Source: DATBED01 sp035480695 (GTDB lineage Bacteria; Patescibacteriota; Saccharimonadia; Saccharimonadales; UBA4665). Taken from it: a stretch of 43,403 nucleotides of DNA. Under the pieces are notes generated by a model, which saw only the letters and a list, made by a program, of their open reading frames with translations, was not told the origin of the DNA and did not search any database. The stretch spans positions 1 through 43,403 of the forward strand of contig DATIHM010000063.1 in assembly GCA_035480695.1 (NCBI GenBank), written 5' to 3'. Of the stretch, positions 24,126 through 32,568 are shown in pieces (position 1 is the stretch's first letter; every line of letters begins with the position of its first letter). The translations under genes were made by a program, and so were the position numbers.

Positions 24126-24335
24126 ACCCAATGTATTTTTTGAAAAAACTTGACTAAGTTTTCTTAATAGCTTTATTATTGGCTTAGATTATTGTGTGGC
24201 ACGAGGTCATAACAGGTGGGCAAATGCCCTCCTGTTATGCAATAAGCCCTTGTTTATTGCATATAACCGGTTAATCTCTTAACACAAAAACCTCCAAATG
24301 TTGAACCTTTTAAGAAAGGTGCAGGTTTTATATCT
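24126..24335 (+). promoter_or_regulatory. highly structured intergenic region: promoter, nested hairpins, palindrome
   Basis: After a promoter-like TTGACT (about 24151) and TATTAT, the strand folds strongly. Hairpin A (24208-24239) pairs CATAACAGG with CCTGTTATG and, inside a T-T mismatch, GGGCA with TGCCC around a two-base loop. Hairpin B (24238-24261) pairs TGCAATAA with TTATTGCA and shares two bases with A. A perfect palindrome TAACCGGTTA follows at 24264-24273. Near the next gene, ACCTTTT/AAAGGT surrounds the ribosome-binding site. It reads as a structured leader or attenuator for 24336-30261. An attachment or replication site is an alternative. Confidence 0.55.
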
Positions 24336-25349
24336 ATGGAAGCAAAGACTTTCAAAAGTGGTGGCATTGTCGCAGCCTGTGTTGCTGGAGCACTGTTTGT
24401 GGCAAGCGAAGTTAATAGCTGTGGGCCTAACATAGCCATTCCCGACCTGACCGGCCCCTTGACAGAGCAGCAGGTTCAAAAACAGTTCAGCGGCCAAGTC
24501 AACGAATTCTCTTTCCCCAACACAATCAATGGACCGCGGGCTGAAGCGCAGGGTTATTCGGCCGTTAAGGTAGCTAGCACATCTCATATACCCGTTCTAG
24601 GTTTCTTTTATAACCACACCATAGGCCCTTTCGCCGGTGAGTCAGCTTGGGCAATCCGCAAAGGCACTATCGGCTTGGATGTGCCGGCATCGGCAGTGAC
24701 GGATAAGCGCCCTTACAATCTGCCAGGTTCAACCACGAAAGACCCTAAAATCGGACTTCAGGTAACGATTGACATCGACAAAGCTCACACATTTATCCAA
24801 GACCCGAAAACGGTCAACTCCAATGCCAGCGAAGGCATAGTTGCCCGAGAAGCGAATGTAATAACCGATAACGGCGACGAAGGCCGTAATGCCTCCAGCA
24901 TCATAGGTTTGACCGATGCTAATACCCGAGACGATTGCGTACGAAGTGACTTCTACCGGGTACTCGCCCCGGTGCTTTCCAAGAATATCGGCAGGATACT
25001 CTGGTTCGCTTACCAGTCGGACCGGGATGCCATTCATGGCCTTCTTAACACACCCGATTTAGTGCGCCAAAGGGAGCTAGCTATCAATCCCGTACGAGTT
25101 ATCCTTATCCACGATAATGAAACTCCCACGGACCCTCAAAGCTACAAAGCAATCTATTCCAACCAGACCCAACAAGCTATCGTTGGCAACCTGGCCCATG
25201 AGCTGGGTGCTAAAAAGAGCGACATAAGCACCGACACTAAACAAGAAGATTGTAACCTGACTAACAAGGCTGCCACTCAAGCTGCCCAGCTTGCGGGTAG
25301 CTACCAGAAGGCTACCGGCCAGACGCCTATTAAATCACCGGAGACATAG
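24336..25349 (+). CDS. exported lipoprotein-like protein, unknown
   Basis: 337 residues. A short basic start and hydrophobic segment (10-25) lead to Cys29 (EVNSCG), close to a lipobox although Asn at -2 is atypical, so the protein is lipid-anchored or tethered. The mature part is mixed alpha/beta: FSFPNTINGPRAEAQGYSAVKVAST, VTIDIDKAHTFIQDP, and a C-terminal domain (RDDCVRSDFYRVLAPVLSKN..., VRVILIHDNETPTDPQSYK). Its ribosome-binding site lies inside a small hairpin. Nine bases separate it from the next gene. No family recognised. The position suggests a periplasm-facing subunit. Confidence 0.68.
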   Translation: MEAKTFKSGGIVAACVAGALFVASEVNSCGPNIAIPDLTGPLTEQQVQKQFSGQVNEFSFPNTINGPRAEAQGYSAVKVASTSHIPVLGFFYNHTIGPFAGESAWAIRKGTIGLDVPASAVTDKRPYNLPGSTTKDPKIGLQVTIDIDKAHTFIQDPKTVNSNASEGIVAREANVITDNGDEGRNASSIIGLTDANTRDDCVRSDFYRVLAPVLSKNIGRILWFAYQSDRDAIHGLLNTPDLVRQRELAINPVRVILIHDNETPTDPQSYKAIYSNQTQQAIVGNLAHELGAKKSDISTDTKQEDCNLTNKAATQAAQLAGSYQKATGQTPIKSPET

Positions 25350-25358
25350 GAAGTACAG

Positions 25359-26951
25359 ATGAGTTTTACTGCCCGAAACCCTGAAAACATCGCCGAAGGT
25401 GGACAGGTCGTGGACTTGTTCGACCCTGACGGTGCGGGCACAGCCGCCGCTAGAGCACCACGACTTGGTCCTGAGGACCAATTTGTCGTAAACATGGCCA
25501 TACAGCGCCACGTGCTAGAGCCAATGGGCACTAAAATCCAATCCGCGCCATTCTACCAAGTTAAAGGCCAGTTCGGTGAGCATGTTGGCAACCTTACAGC
25601 AATCTATGGCCACCACCTCTCACGCACTCCGACTGAGACTGACCAGCAATATGAAACACGCCTTGAAGGGCTTATCGCCAACTACGTCGATACTTATGAG
25701 AAAGACAAGACACTTCGTAGCTTACCTGCTGACGAAAAATCAAGGGTAATAGATTATGCCGAAGGGAACCAACCGGGTTTTGCAGATAGCTACATGGATT
25801 ATGACATATCAACGAGGACCCGTTCGCTTGACGCCGGTTTCAACCGCATAGCAGGCGAAGACCAGCTGCAGCTTAGCCAAGAAGACCTCAAGCAGGCCAA
25901 AGAAGTCGGCCGCATAGCCGCGGAGCTTTGGCTTAAGCAACGTATAGCTCAGCGCGGAGCGGCTAATTTTGCAAGCGGGCGTTCCCAAGACGAAATAAAG
26001 GCTCACCAGGCCAGCGAAACAGGCGTCTTCATCAGGAGCGCCGCAAACGAACACGGCGAAATCGACCCAGTTTATCCCGATGCTGCCGCCATCCATGTGC
26101 TTGACACGTATGCCGGCCACCAGTATGACCCGAAATCAGTCGACGCCACCGTTCCCACAGAGGTCTACATGGAAACGCTTTGGGATGAGATACAGCATGT
26201 CCACACCAAAAGTTCGACAAGCAGCGAGCCAGAACCTGAAGCGCCCGTCGTTGGGCCGGCAGCCATGGAAGCTGTGCAAGAGCCACAACCCGTCGCTGCT
26301 AAGCCGCTTGTCCCCGAAACTGTAGAAGACCCAGCTGATTTATCCGTCGAAGGCGATGAGGTTGAAGCCGAATACGATGATGAAGAAACGGAAGCTGATG
26401 CCAATAAAAAAATAATGCTTCTGGAATGGGCTGACTCAGAACATTACCCGGATGCTCCGCTCGAATACCGCAACTTCATGAAGCGTATGGCCGAGCTAGC
26501 CTCTGACCCTGGGGTGGCCGGCACCAGAGAAGTCCTACACAATTTTGACCACCATCTGAAGGATGCTACCAATAATGCCTGGGAGCGCCTGGAAAACGAA
26601 GCACTTTATTTCATCAGGCTTTATTTCGTTATGGCAGTAACCAAACTATATCCTGATTCCAGCCACCAAGAGCTGGTCCAACATATCAAGGACGACGAAC
26701 TGTATGCTGGTCTCGACGCAGACGGCCCCGACAACCCGCATCGCCCCCATGATGTAAACGGAAACTTCAAAACCATATTGTCCCGGTTCAAGGGCAAAAA
26801 GCAGGCGGCCGATGAACTTACTAGCTACTTCAACCAATTCCTGACTCGCAACAAAAAGGATAGCTTTACCGGCCCTTACATATTGAACCACCCTTCCGTC
26901 ATCAAATACTTGAATGCTTTCCATCGACAAACTGAGGAGGATGCAACATAA
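25359..26951 (+). CDS. soluble acidic helical protein, unknown
   Basis: 530 residues with no signal peptide or membrane helix; AGGA precedes the ATG. Two helical halves are joined by a Pro/Glu/Asp-rich linker (about 285-350: SSEPEPEAPVVGPAAMEAVQEPQPVAAKPLVPETVEDPADL). The first half includes GPEDQFVVNMAIQRHVLEPMG and YETRLEGLIANYVDTYEKDK, the second EYRNFMKRMAELASDPG and an Asp/His-rich segment (DGPDNPHRPHDVNGN). No catalytic motif is seen. Tightly placed between two exported proteins, it may be a cytoplasmic adaptor or assembly factor, which is inference only. Confidence 0.7.
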   Translation: MSFTARNPENIAEGGQVVDLFDPDGAGTAAARAPRLGPEDQFVVNMAIQRHVLEPMGTKIQSAPFYQVKGQFGEHVGNLTAIYGHHLSRTPTETDQQYETRLEGLIANYVDTYEKDKTLRSLPADEKSRVIDYAEGNQPGFADSYMDYDISTRTRSLDAGFNRIAGEDQLQLSQEDLKQAKEVGRIAAELWLKQRIAQRGAANFASGRSQDEIKAHQASETGVFIRSAANEHGEIDPVYPDAAAIHVLDTYAGHQYDPKSVDATVPTEVYMETLWDEIQHVHTKSSTSSEPEPEAPVVGPAAMEAVQEPQPVAAKPLVPETVEDPADLSVEGDEVEAEYDDEETEADANKKIMLLEWADSEHYPDAPLEYRNFMKRMAELASDPGVAGTREVLHNFDHHLKDATNNAWERLENEALYFIRLYFVMAVTKLYPDSSHQELVQHIKDDELYAGLDADGPDNPHRPHDVNGNFKTILSRFKGKKQAADELTSYFNQFLTRNKKDSFTGPYILNHPSVIKYLNAFHRQTEEDAT

Positions 26952-26979
26952 GGCCATGAGGGTAAAAGGAGGGTAAAAA

Positions 26980-29900
26980 ATGGGTCCTGAACAACTAACT
27001 CAAGATTTAGCTGACTTGGAGCGGGCCAGACAAAAAGCTCTTGACCCGTCGCTGACGGACACGCTTGGCTATATGGCAGGCAAACACGGCAAAAGGGTAG
27101 CTATGGTAACTGCCGCGTCAACGCTGGCGCTGGCTACTGAAGGCTGTGGCATCATCGACGGTGGTGGCAGCAACACGCCAATCAAAGCCAACGTCGCGCC
27201 AACCGTCGCTCAAGCCCAACCCAAATTGACTGATGCTCAGAAGGCTCAGGCTTACGAGAAAGCACACGGCTTCCAGGCCGATGGCACTCCCGCAACGACT
27301 ACGACTGGCAGCACGACGACCACCACTACCGAAGCTACCCCCTCAACACTTCCAACCACACCCGAAACAACCTCTACAGCCACAGCACCGAGCCAGACTC
27401 CTTCGCCATCAACGCCGTCCGCCGGGGCCACAGCCTCTGTTGCCAAAATAAAAGCCGGCAAAAAAAATGCACCCACCACCGGTAAGAAAAATCCGAAAGA
27501 CATCAAGAAAGCTGTTGCGTCAATCAAAGAAGGTCGAGAAGACAAGGGTTCCGACAGCGGAGAAAAAGATGAAGGTGACGCTAAAGCATTTGTTGCGCGC
27601 CGTTCAGAGCGCAATGAAGACAAGGGCAGTGACAATGGTGAGAAAGAAGCCACTATTCACAAACTGAAGCGCGGGAAAAGCAGCGGCGAGCCCGAAGACC
27701 GTGGGCGTGACACTAACGAAAAAGAAGAAGGCTCAAGCGGAGTTGACCGCGAAACAGAAGATGGTCGTGGCAGCGATAAGGAAACCGGCGAACCATCGGC
27801 TCCACACCAACCAGCTGCGCCAGGCAGTTCCAGCACCTCAGGCAGCCGCACGACAACGAGTCCCAGCCAGCCCCAGCCGAAACCACAGCCCTCCCCCACA
27901 ATCAGCCGCAATACAGCACCGTCTGGTGGCTCGCGGGTCACTAGCATCTTGAACACGACGGTCGGGAAAGCCGGGGGCACGGTGTGGGCATCTTCCGAAA
28001 AGGCTATCGCGCTTGGCAGCCAGACCGATCTTTCTCACGAGGTCCGTGACACACTAGAGCTCAACCATTGGTCTTGGCAGGACGCCAGGCACCTGAAACC
28101 AAACACGCCGCTCAAAGTGCCCTATTATTCGGAGGCTTCGGCCCAAAACACGGCCGGCGGCGAATCCAGTGAAGACGGCGGCGGATCCGAGCAGGAACCG
28201 GGCGAGAACTCGCCCGCCGCGTCAGGCAGCACCTCCAAAGCATCACCCGACACACCAGCTACGCCCGACCAGTCACAGCCGCCCGCGGCGACGGGCACGG
28301 TGGCGCCTTCAGCTCCAGCACCCAAGACGACGACACACCCCAACCAGGCACCGCACAAGCCTCACGCCAAGCCACATGCAAAACCACACAGCAAACATCA
28401 CGCTAAGCCCCACTCCGCGCATACACATGCTACCCCACGCATCAACGGAGTGAGTTTCTACGATTGGCAGAGTGGCGACACCAACAACCAGACAACCGTT
28501 GATGACGATGGCATAACGCCAAGTCCTACCGGCAGCCCAGACCACCAAAGCTCGACTTCTTACGCTGACGGCCGGTTGTCAGCTGAGCAAACCGCCTACA
28601 TCGCGCTCAACCCTGGCTGGGCCGCCGCACATGGCCTCGTCCTAGGTGATGTTGGTAAGCTCACCTACAAAGGCAAGTCTATATTCGTGGTATACGGCGA
28701 CAATCATGTCGGCGACACACCGCACGCTGAAATTTCCGTCAAGGCAGTACAGGAATTGGCCGGACACGAAGATAACCTGACGGGCGTACATTACACTATT
28801 TACCCAGGAACGCACAACAAGCTGCACAACTCGGTCAACCAGAGCCTGATTAACAAAATCGGGGCCTGGGCATCAGGCGCCGGTAATGTGAAGCATCGAA
28901 AACACCGCTCTAGCCCAAAGCATCACTCCAGTCATCCTTCGCATCCGGGTAGGTTCACTGTTTCGCGTAAAATCGCAACTAAAGTGACCACGAACCACAA
29001 CAGCATCTGGGGCATTTCACAGCAGGTCGGCTTGGGCAATAATTCAAAAAACCGTTCTAGATTGCAAAAAGATTTCCTAAAATGGGGCAACATTTACCAT
29101 GTCCCGCCTAACGTCTTAGCGGCCGGCCTTTACGAGGAAAATTTTGTTAGCGAGGCAGGAGGCGGAAATAATATAAACGGCCAAGAGGTTGGTAATGGCC
29201 CGTGGAAGAATATATCCGGCTCCTTCAGCACGTCAAATACAGGAGCTAGGGGTTACGCACAGTTCGAGCCGCAAACGTGGGCGACCTATGGAGTCGACGG
29301 GAATGGTGATAGCAAGAAAGATCCTGAGAACGTTGATGATGCCATCGCCTCTGAAGCAAACCTCTATCACGCCGAGGGCGTTAATGCCAGTATACATACT
29401 AAGTCACTCAACCAGCTTGAAATGAGTGTTCGTAATGCCGCCGCCTCGTACTATGGCGACCACAATCCTACAGGCGCGTATGCCAGCAACGTTTGGCGTG
29501 TCGCTTACAACTTAACTTACAAATATCCTCAGGTGAGGGAAGTTTATGGTGCCAGCACGAAGAAGCACCATACCAGTAAAAATATAGGTGTTAAGGCTGT
29601 GACGCATGCGATAGTGCACATCGGCAACTTTAACCCATTCTCCCCCCACAAGGCCAAAGTCGCCAGAGGCCTAGGCGTCGGCGCAGTAACGAAATCCGTA
29701 GGCGGCCTGGGGCACATCAACATATTCGGCAACTCAGCGTCTGTAAGGCACGAAGCGGCTTCACACGCTAGACATGCCCATCATAAGAAGCGTCACCTCA
29801 GTGACACCAGCTTCAGGAAGGATGTCGTCAGATATGCTGAAGCCAGTACTGTCGATAGTTACGTCTGGGGCGCCGGTCACTCAACCAGCTCCATACTTTA

Positions 29901-30261
29901 CATAGCCAGCCACAAAGGCCCGAATGTTGATGCTGATTGTAGCGGCTTTGAGGCAGGTGTGGTAGCTCACGCTACAAGAGGCAAAGAAGTGATTTCAAAC
30001 ACGACCTCGACCCTGCGTTCCGACACTGTTCACTATAAGCAAATTGGCCTGCACAGTGTACAGCCAGGCAACTTCTACGAGCCAGAATCTGGCCACATCA
30101 CAATAGTAACCGGAGTCCACGGCAACCAAATCGATACGATTGCCGCCAGGACCGCTAACGCTCCGCAGCCTGACCAGGTTGGGCCCGAAACCTACACCTA
30201 CACAGGAGCTGCAGGGCAGAACTTCTACGCCTTCAAGCTGCCGCGCTCATTGATGAGCTAA
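26980..30261 (+). CDS. multi-domain cell-wall hydrolase: LysM-like, GH75-like, lytic transglycosylase, NlpC/P60
   Basis: 1,093 residues with a strong GGAGG. A hydrophobic segment (40-53) ends at Cys56 (ATEGCG), giving an atypical lipoprotein-like anchor. Long low-complexity linkers follow, including four degenerate EDKGSDxGEKE repeats (about 185-270) and a His/Lys/Pro stretch (451-486). Domains: LysM-like (about 337-385, ending PNTPLKVPYY); a chitosanase-GH75-like domain (about 528-612: GDVGKLTYKGKSIFVVYGD, then GVHYTIYPGTH); a lytic transglycosylase (about 685-840: NVLAAGLYEENF with candidate Glu719, then GARGYAQFEPQTWATYG); and NlpC/P60 (about 950-1090: DADCSGF with Cys987, GHITIVTGV with His1039). 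It should cut both glycan and peptide bonds of peptidoglycan outside the cell. Targeting of self versus host wall is unknown. Confidence 0.85.
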   Translation: MGPEQLTQDLADLERARQKALDPSLTDTLGYMAGKHGKRVAMVTAASTLALATEGCGIIDGGGSNTPIKANVAPTVAQAQPKLTDAQKAQAYEKAHGFQADGTPATTTTGSTTTTTTEATPSTLPTTPETTSTATAPSQTPSPSTPSAGATASVAKIKAGKKNAPTTGKKNPKDIKKAVASIKEGREDKGSDSGEKDEGDAKAFVARRSERNEDKGSDNGEKEATIHKLKRGKSSGEPEDRGRDTNEKEEGSSGVDRETEDGRGSDKETGEPSAPHQPAAPGSSSTSGSRTTTSPSQPQPKPQPSPTISRNTAPSGGSRVTSILNTTVGKAGGTVWASSEKAIALGSQTDLSHEVRDTLELNHWSWQDARHLKPNTPLKVPYYSEASAQNTAGGESSEDGGGSEQEPGENSPAASGSTSKASPDTPATPDQSQPPAATGTVAPSAPAPKTTTHPNQAPHKPHAKPHAKPHSKHHAKPHSAHTHATPRINGVSFYDWQSGDTNNQTTVDDDGITPSPTGSPDHQSSTSYADGRLSAEQTAYIALNPGWAAAHGLVLGDVGKLTYKGKSIFVVYGDNHVGDTPHAEISVKAVQELAGHEDNLTGVHYTIYPGTHNKLHNSVNQSLINKIGAWASGAGNVKHRKHRSSPKHHSSHPSHPGRFTVSRKIATKVTTNHNSIWGISQQVGLGNNSKNRSRLQKDFLKWGNIYHVPPNVLAAGLYEENFVSEAGGGNNINGQEVGNGPWKNISGSFSTSNTGARGYAQFEPQTWATYGVDGNGDSKKDPENVDDAIASEANLYHAEGVNASIHTKSLNQLEMSVRNAAASYYGDHNPTGAYASNVWRVAYNLTYKYPQVREVYGASTKKHHTSKNIGVKAVTHAIVHIGNFNPFSPHKAKVARGLGVGAVTKSVGGLGHINIFGNSASVRHEAASHARHAHHKKRHLSDTSFRKDVVRYAEASTVDSYVWGAGHSTSSILYIASHKGPNVDADCSGFEAGVVAHATRGKEVISNTTSTLRSDTVHYKQIGLHSVQPGNFYEPESGHITIVTGVHGNQIDTIAARTANAPQPDQVGPETYTYTGAAGQNFYAFKLPRSLMS

Positions 30262-30368
30262 TCAGCCCAGGTAGGCCTCGAGGCAGCCGAGCACGACTTG
30301 CCAGGCGTCTTTGGCGGCCGCGCCAAATAGGCCGGAAACTGCTTGCCCTTAAATTCCAGCTCAATCAT
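30262..30368 (-). pseudogene. deletion scar of a dienelactone hydrolase gene
   Basis: From the ATG at 30368 the frame reads MIELEFKGKQFPAYLARPP, the standard N-terminus of dienelactone hydrolases. In another frame the end reads AKDAWQVVLGCLEAYLG followed by TGA at 30264-30262, the standard C-terminus of the same family. The 200 or so residues between are missing, and the junction near 30311 shifts the frame. The ATG lies one base after the stop of the PhnB-like gene, so the intact enzyme once sat in that operon. The remaining frame could only encode about 36 residues. Confidence 0.75.
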
Positions 30369-30369
30369 T

Positions 30370-30813
30370 TCAGGTTTTTTGGTCTGTCATCGAGCCCGGC
30401 TTGGTTATGTTCACCATCCAGCTGACGCCGTATTTGTCGACGAATTGGCCGAAAAAGTCGCCCCAGAACATCTTAGTCAAGGGCATACCTACCTCGCCAC
30501 CGGCGCTTAGTTTTTCGAAAATCTCGCGCAGGCGCGTCTCGTCGCTGCCACCCAGGCTGAGGTCGACCTTGGCCGACTTAGCGCTGGCCTTGCTGCCGTC
30601 ACTGGCCATCAGCTTGATGTCGCCGCCCTCAAGCCGAGCGTGCATCACCTGGTCTTTGTTCTCATCGTTCAGGCCGCCGGGCACGGCCTCGGGTGGCGAT
30701 TCGCCGAAAGTCTGCACTGTCAGTTCGCCACCGAAAACCGACTTATAAAACTCCATCGCCTCCTTGCAGTTCCCCTGGAAATACAGGTACACATCCAAAT
30801 GCACATCGCTCAT
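30370..30813 (-). CDS. PhnB-like VOC-family protein
   Basis: 147 residues, with GGAGG seven bases before the ATG. DVYLYFQGNCKEAMEFYKSVFGGEL is the hallmark opening of PhnB-type (DUF899/3-demethylubiquinone-like) VOC proteins, and MFWGDFFGQFVDKYGVSWMVN the typical close ('WG...g...D.fG..W.in'). Despite the name, this group has no proven role in phosphonate use. It led into the now deleted dienelactone hydrolase gene, so it was once in a two-gene operon. The second PhnB-like protein of this window is at 32569-33063. Confidence 0.85.
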   Translation of the reverse strand: MSDVHLDVYLYFQGNCKEAMEFYKSVFGGELTVQTFGESPPEAVPGGLNDENKDQVMHARLEGGDIKLMASDGSKASAKSAKVDLSLGGSDETRLREIFEKLSAGGEVGMPLTKMFWGDFFGQFVDKYGVSWMVNITKPGSMTDQKT

Positions 30814-30905
30814 TGCGCCCTCCTTCTTTAAATTCGTTCAGATACTATAACGCTTCGCGCCGCTGCCAGCAATTAATATTCCGGTGGCGACCGACTGGAA
30901 TCATT

Positions 30906-30911
30906 TATACT
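30906..30911 (+). promoter_or_regulatory. -10 box of leaderless-type promoter for the DUF1697 gene
   Basis: TATACT ends six bases before the ATG at 30918, and no Shine-Dalgarno is present. Confidence 0.45.
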
Positions 30912-30917
30912 TGGGTT

Positions 30918-31463
30918 ATGGTATACGTGGCACTCTTGCGTGGCGTGAATGTAGGCGGCAATCGCAAGGTCGAGATGGCCAAACTCAAGCAGGTTTTTGA
31001 GGAGTTGGGTTTTGAAAAAGTAAAAACCTTTATTAACTCCGGCAACGTCATTTTCGTGTCGGATTCTAAAGACGAAGGAGCGCTGACCCAGAAAATCGAG
31101 GCGGCAATAGAGAAAGGTTTCGGCTTCTCAGTCGACGTTCTGCTCAGAAACATTGACGAGATGGCCAAGTTGGTAAAAACAATTCCTGACGACTGGGTCA
31201 CCGACAATAAGGTGCGGTGCTACGTGCTATTTTTATGGTCGGAGATAGACAGCGAAGACATTTTAGAAAAGATTCCGCACAAGCCGGAAATCGAGCAGAT
31301 GCTTTACATTCCTGGCGCTGCCATTCACCGCATCGACGCGGCCAATGCCACACGCGGCCGGATGGTCTCAATCATCGGCACACCTCTTTACAAACAGCTT
31401 ACGATGCGCAACTCCAACAGCGTGCGCAAGATTTACGACCTCATGAAAGCCGCCGAAAGCTAA
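30918..31463 (+). CDS. DUF1697 family protein
   Basis: 181 residues from the ATG at 30918. The longer frame upstream runs back through the promoter and the opposite-strand gene and is rejected. The family signature is complete: YVALLRGVNVGGNRKVEMAKLKQVFEELGF, then TFINSGNVIF, and at the C-terminus MRNSNSVRKIYDLM. DUF1697 is a cytoplasmic family of two ferredoxin-like domains with unknown function. Its 3' end overlaps the convergent RibD-C-like gene by four bases. Confidence 0.92.
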   Translation: MVYVALLRGVNVGGNRKVEMAKLKQVFEELGFEKVKTFINSGNVIFVSDSKDEGALTQKIEAAIEKGFGFSVDVLLRNIDEMAKLVKTIPDDWVTDNKVRCYVLFLWSEIDSEDILEKIPHKPEIEQMLYIPGAAIHRIDAANATRGRMVSIIGTPLYKQLTMRNSNSVRKIYDLMKAAES

Positions 31464-32032
31464 GCTTCGGCCGGCCGGTAGAACAGCACGACGGTGTCTT
31501 CGCCGATTTTTCTTGTATCCGACAGTTTGAAAATGGTCTTGTCGACGTCGTCGAACAGCCGTTTGCCCTGGCCGAGCACCACCGGGTGCACCATTAAGCG
31601 CAGCTCGTCAACCAGCTCGACCGCCAGCAATAACTTGAGCAACTCCGAGCTGCCATTCACTAGAATATCTTCTTGCGATTCTTGCTTGAGTTTGGCGATG
31701 GCCTCGGCCGGCTCGCCCTGCAAGATGTGCGAATTGTTCCATTCCAACTTATCGAGCTTGCTCGTAATGACGTACTTTGGCATGCTGTTCATCTTGTCGC
31801 CGAACTCGCCGGCATGGTCTTTCATCTTCGGCCAGGCGGAGGCGAACTCCTCATAAGTGGCGCGGCCGAGCAGCAGGCTGCCGACCGACATCAGCTCCTC
31901 GAATTTGAATTTGCCGTATTCTGCGCTGTTGAACTCCAGGCTCCAGCCGCCGTATTTGGTACCCTCGGCACCGCCCGGATCCTCGAAAACCATGTCGAGC
32001 GTCACGAACTCCGAAACTATTATCTTCCCCAT
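31460..32032 (-). CDS. RibD C-terminal/dihydrofolate-reductase-fold protein
   Basis: 190 residues. MGKIIVSEFVTLDMVFEDP is the typical 'vsvSLDGvie' opening of RibD-C (COG0262) proteins. LLLGRATYEEFASAWP is the NADPH-binding loop, and LVNGSSELLKLLLAVELVDELRLMVHPVVLGQGKRLF the conserved middle. Stand-alone members are probable NADPH-dependent reductases of unknown substrate and are common in ArsR/SRPBCC operons such as this one. It is the last gene of the operon, 50 nt after the SRPBCC gene. Confidence 0.9.
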   Translation of the reverse strand: MGKIIVSEFVTLDMVFEDPGGAEGTKYGGWSLEFNSAEYGKFKFEELMSVGSLLLGRATYEEFASAWPKMKDHAGEFGDKMNSMPKYVITSKLDKLEWNNSHILQGEPAEAIAKLKQESQEDILVNGSSELLKLLLAVELVDELRLMVHPVVLGQGKRLFDDVDKTIFKLSDTRKIGEDTVVLFYRPAEA

Positions 32033-32082
32033 GAGGCCTCCTTAATTATCACTTAAATGATTAAGGAAGCTGGCGGCGGGCG

Positions 32083-32568
32083 CTATGAAATTTTCGGCAG
32101 CAGCTCGTCGAGGCGCTCGTGGCCTTCGGTCAGGCCCTTCTCCATGCCAGATCGGACCATGCCGTCGCGGTCCTCGGGCGTCTGGAAAACCGAAATGGAA
32201 GTGGCTTTGGTTTTGCCGTTGCCGAGATCCTCCAGTAACAAAGTGTCCATGGAAACGTGCAGCTTTTCCGGCAAACCCTCGAACTCAAACGTCTGGACAG
32301 CTTTTTTCGGCGCTTCCATACCATGGAACGTACCGTGAAAAGCGAACTCGTTACCCTGCGGGTCGATGTGCACGAAACGGTATGAACCGCCGGGCCTGAA
32401 ATCCCACTTGTCGATCTTGCCCTTATAGCCTTTGGGGCCAGCCCACTGGATGAACAGCTCGGGGTCGGTGTAAGCCCGCCAAACCTTCTCGACCGGCGAG
32501 TCAAATTCGCGCGTCACGATTACTTCGCGCCCACCCTCAGATGCTTCAACTTTAGTTTTCCCTGCCAT
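32083..32568 (-). CDS. SRPBCC (AHSA1/START-like) domain protein
   Basis: 161 residues. EVIVTREFDSPVEKVWRAYTDPELFIQWAGPKGY and WDFRPGGSYRFVHIDPQGNEF are diagnostic of the AHSA1-like SRPBCC family, and the closing MEKGLTEGHERLDELL is the usual terminal helix. These domains form a deep hydrophobic pocket for small ligands. It starts directly at the end of the VOC gene, so the two are tightly coupled. A ligand-binding or stress role is inferred. Confidence 0.9.
   Translation of the reverse strand: MAGKTKVEASEGGREVIVTREFDSPVEKVWRAYTDPELFIQWAGPKGYKGKIDKWDFRPGGSYRFVHIDPQGNEFAFHGTFHGMEAPKKAVQTFEFEGLPEKLHVSMDTLLLEDLGNGKTKATSISVFQTPEDRDGMVRSGMEKGLTEGHERLDELLPKIS

Noticed and set aside
27252..28548. 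Antisense frames of 60-133 residues opposite the wall hydrolase
   Set aside because: They follow the third-position bias of the low-complexity Thr/Pro/His coding strand and have no start signals.
20922..30261. Prophage or conjugative element
   Set aside because: No capsid, terminase, portal, relaxase, coupling ATPase or integrase is present. The wall hydrolase alone is not enough.
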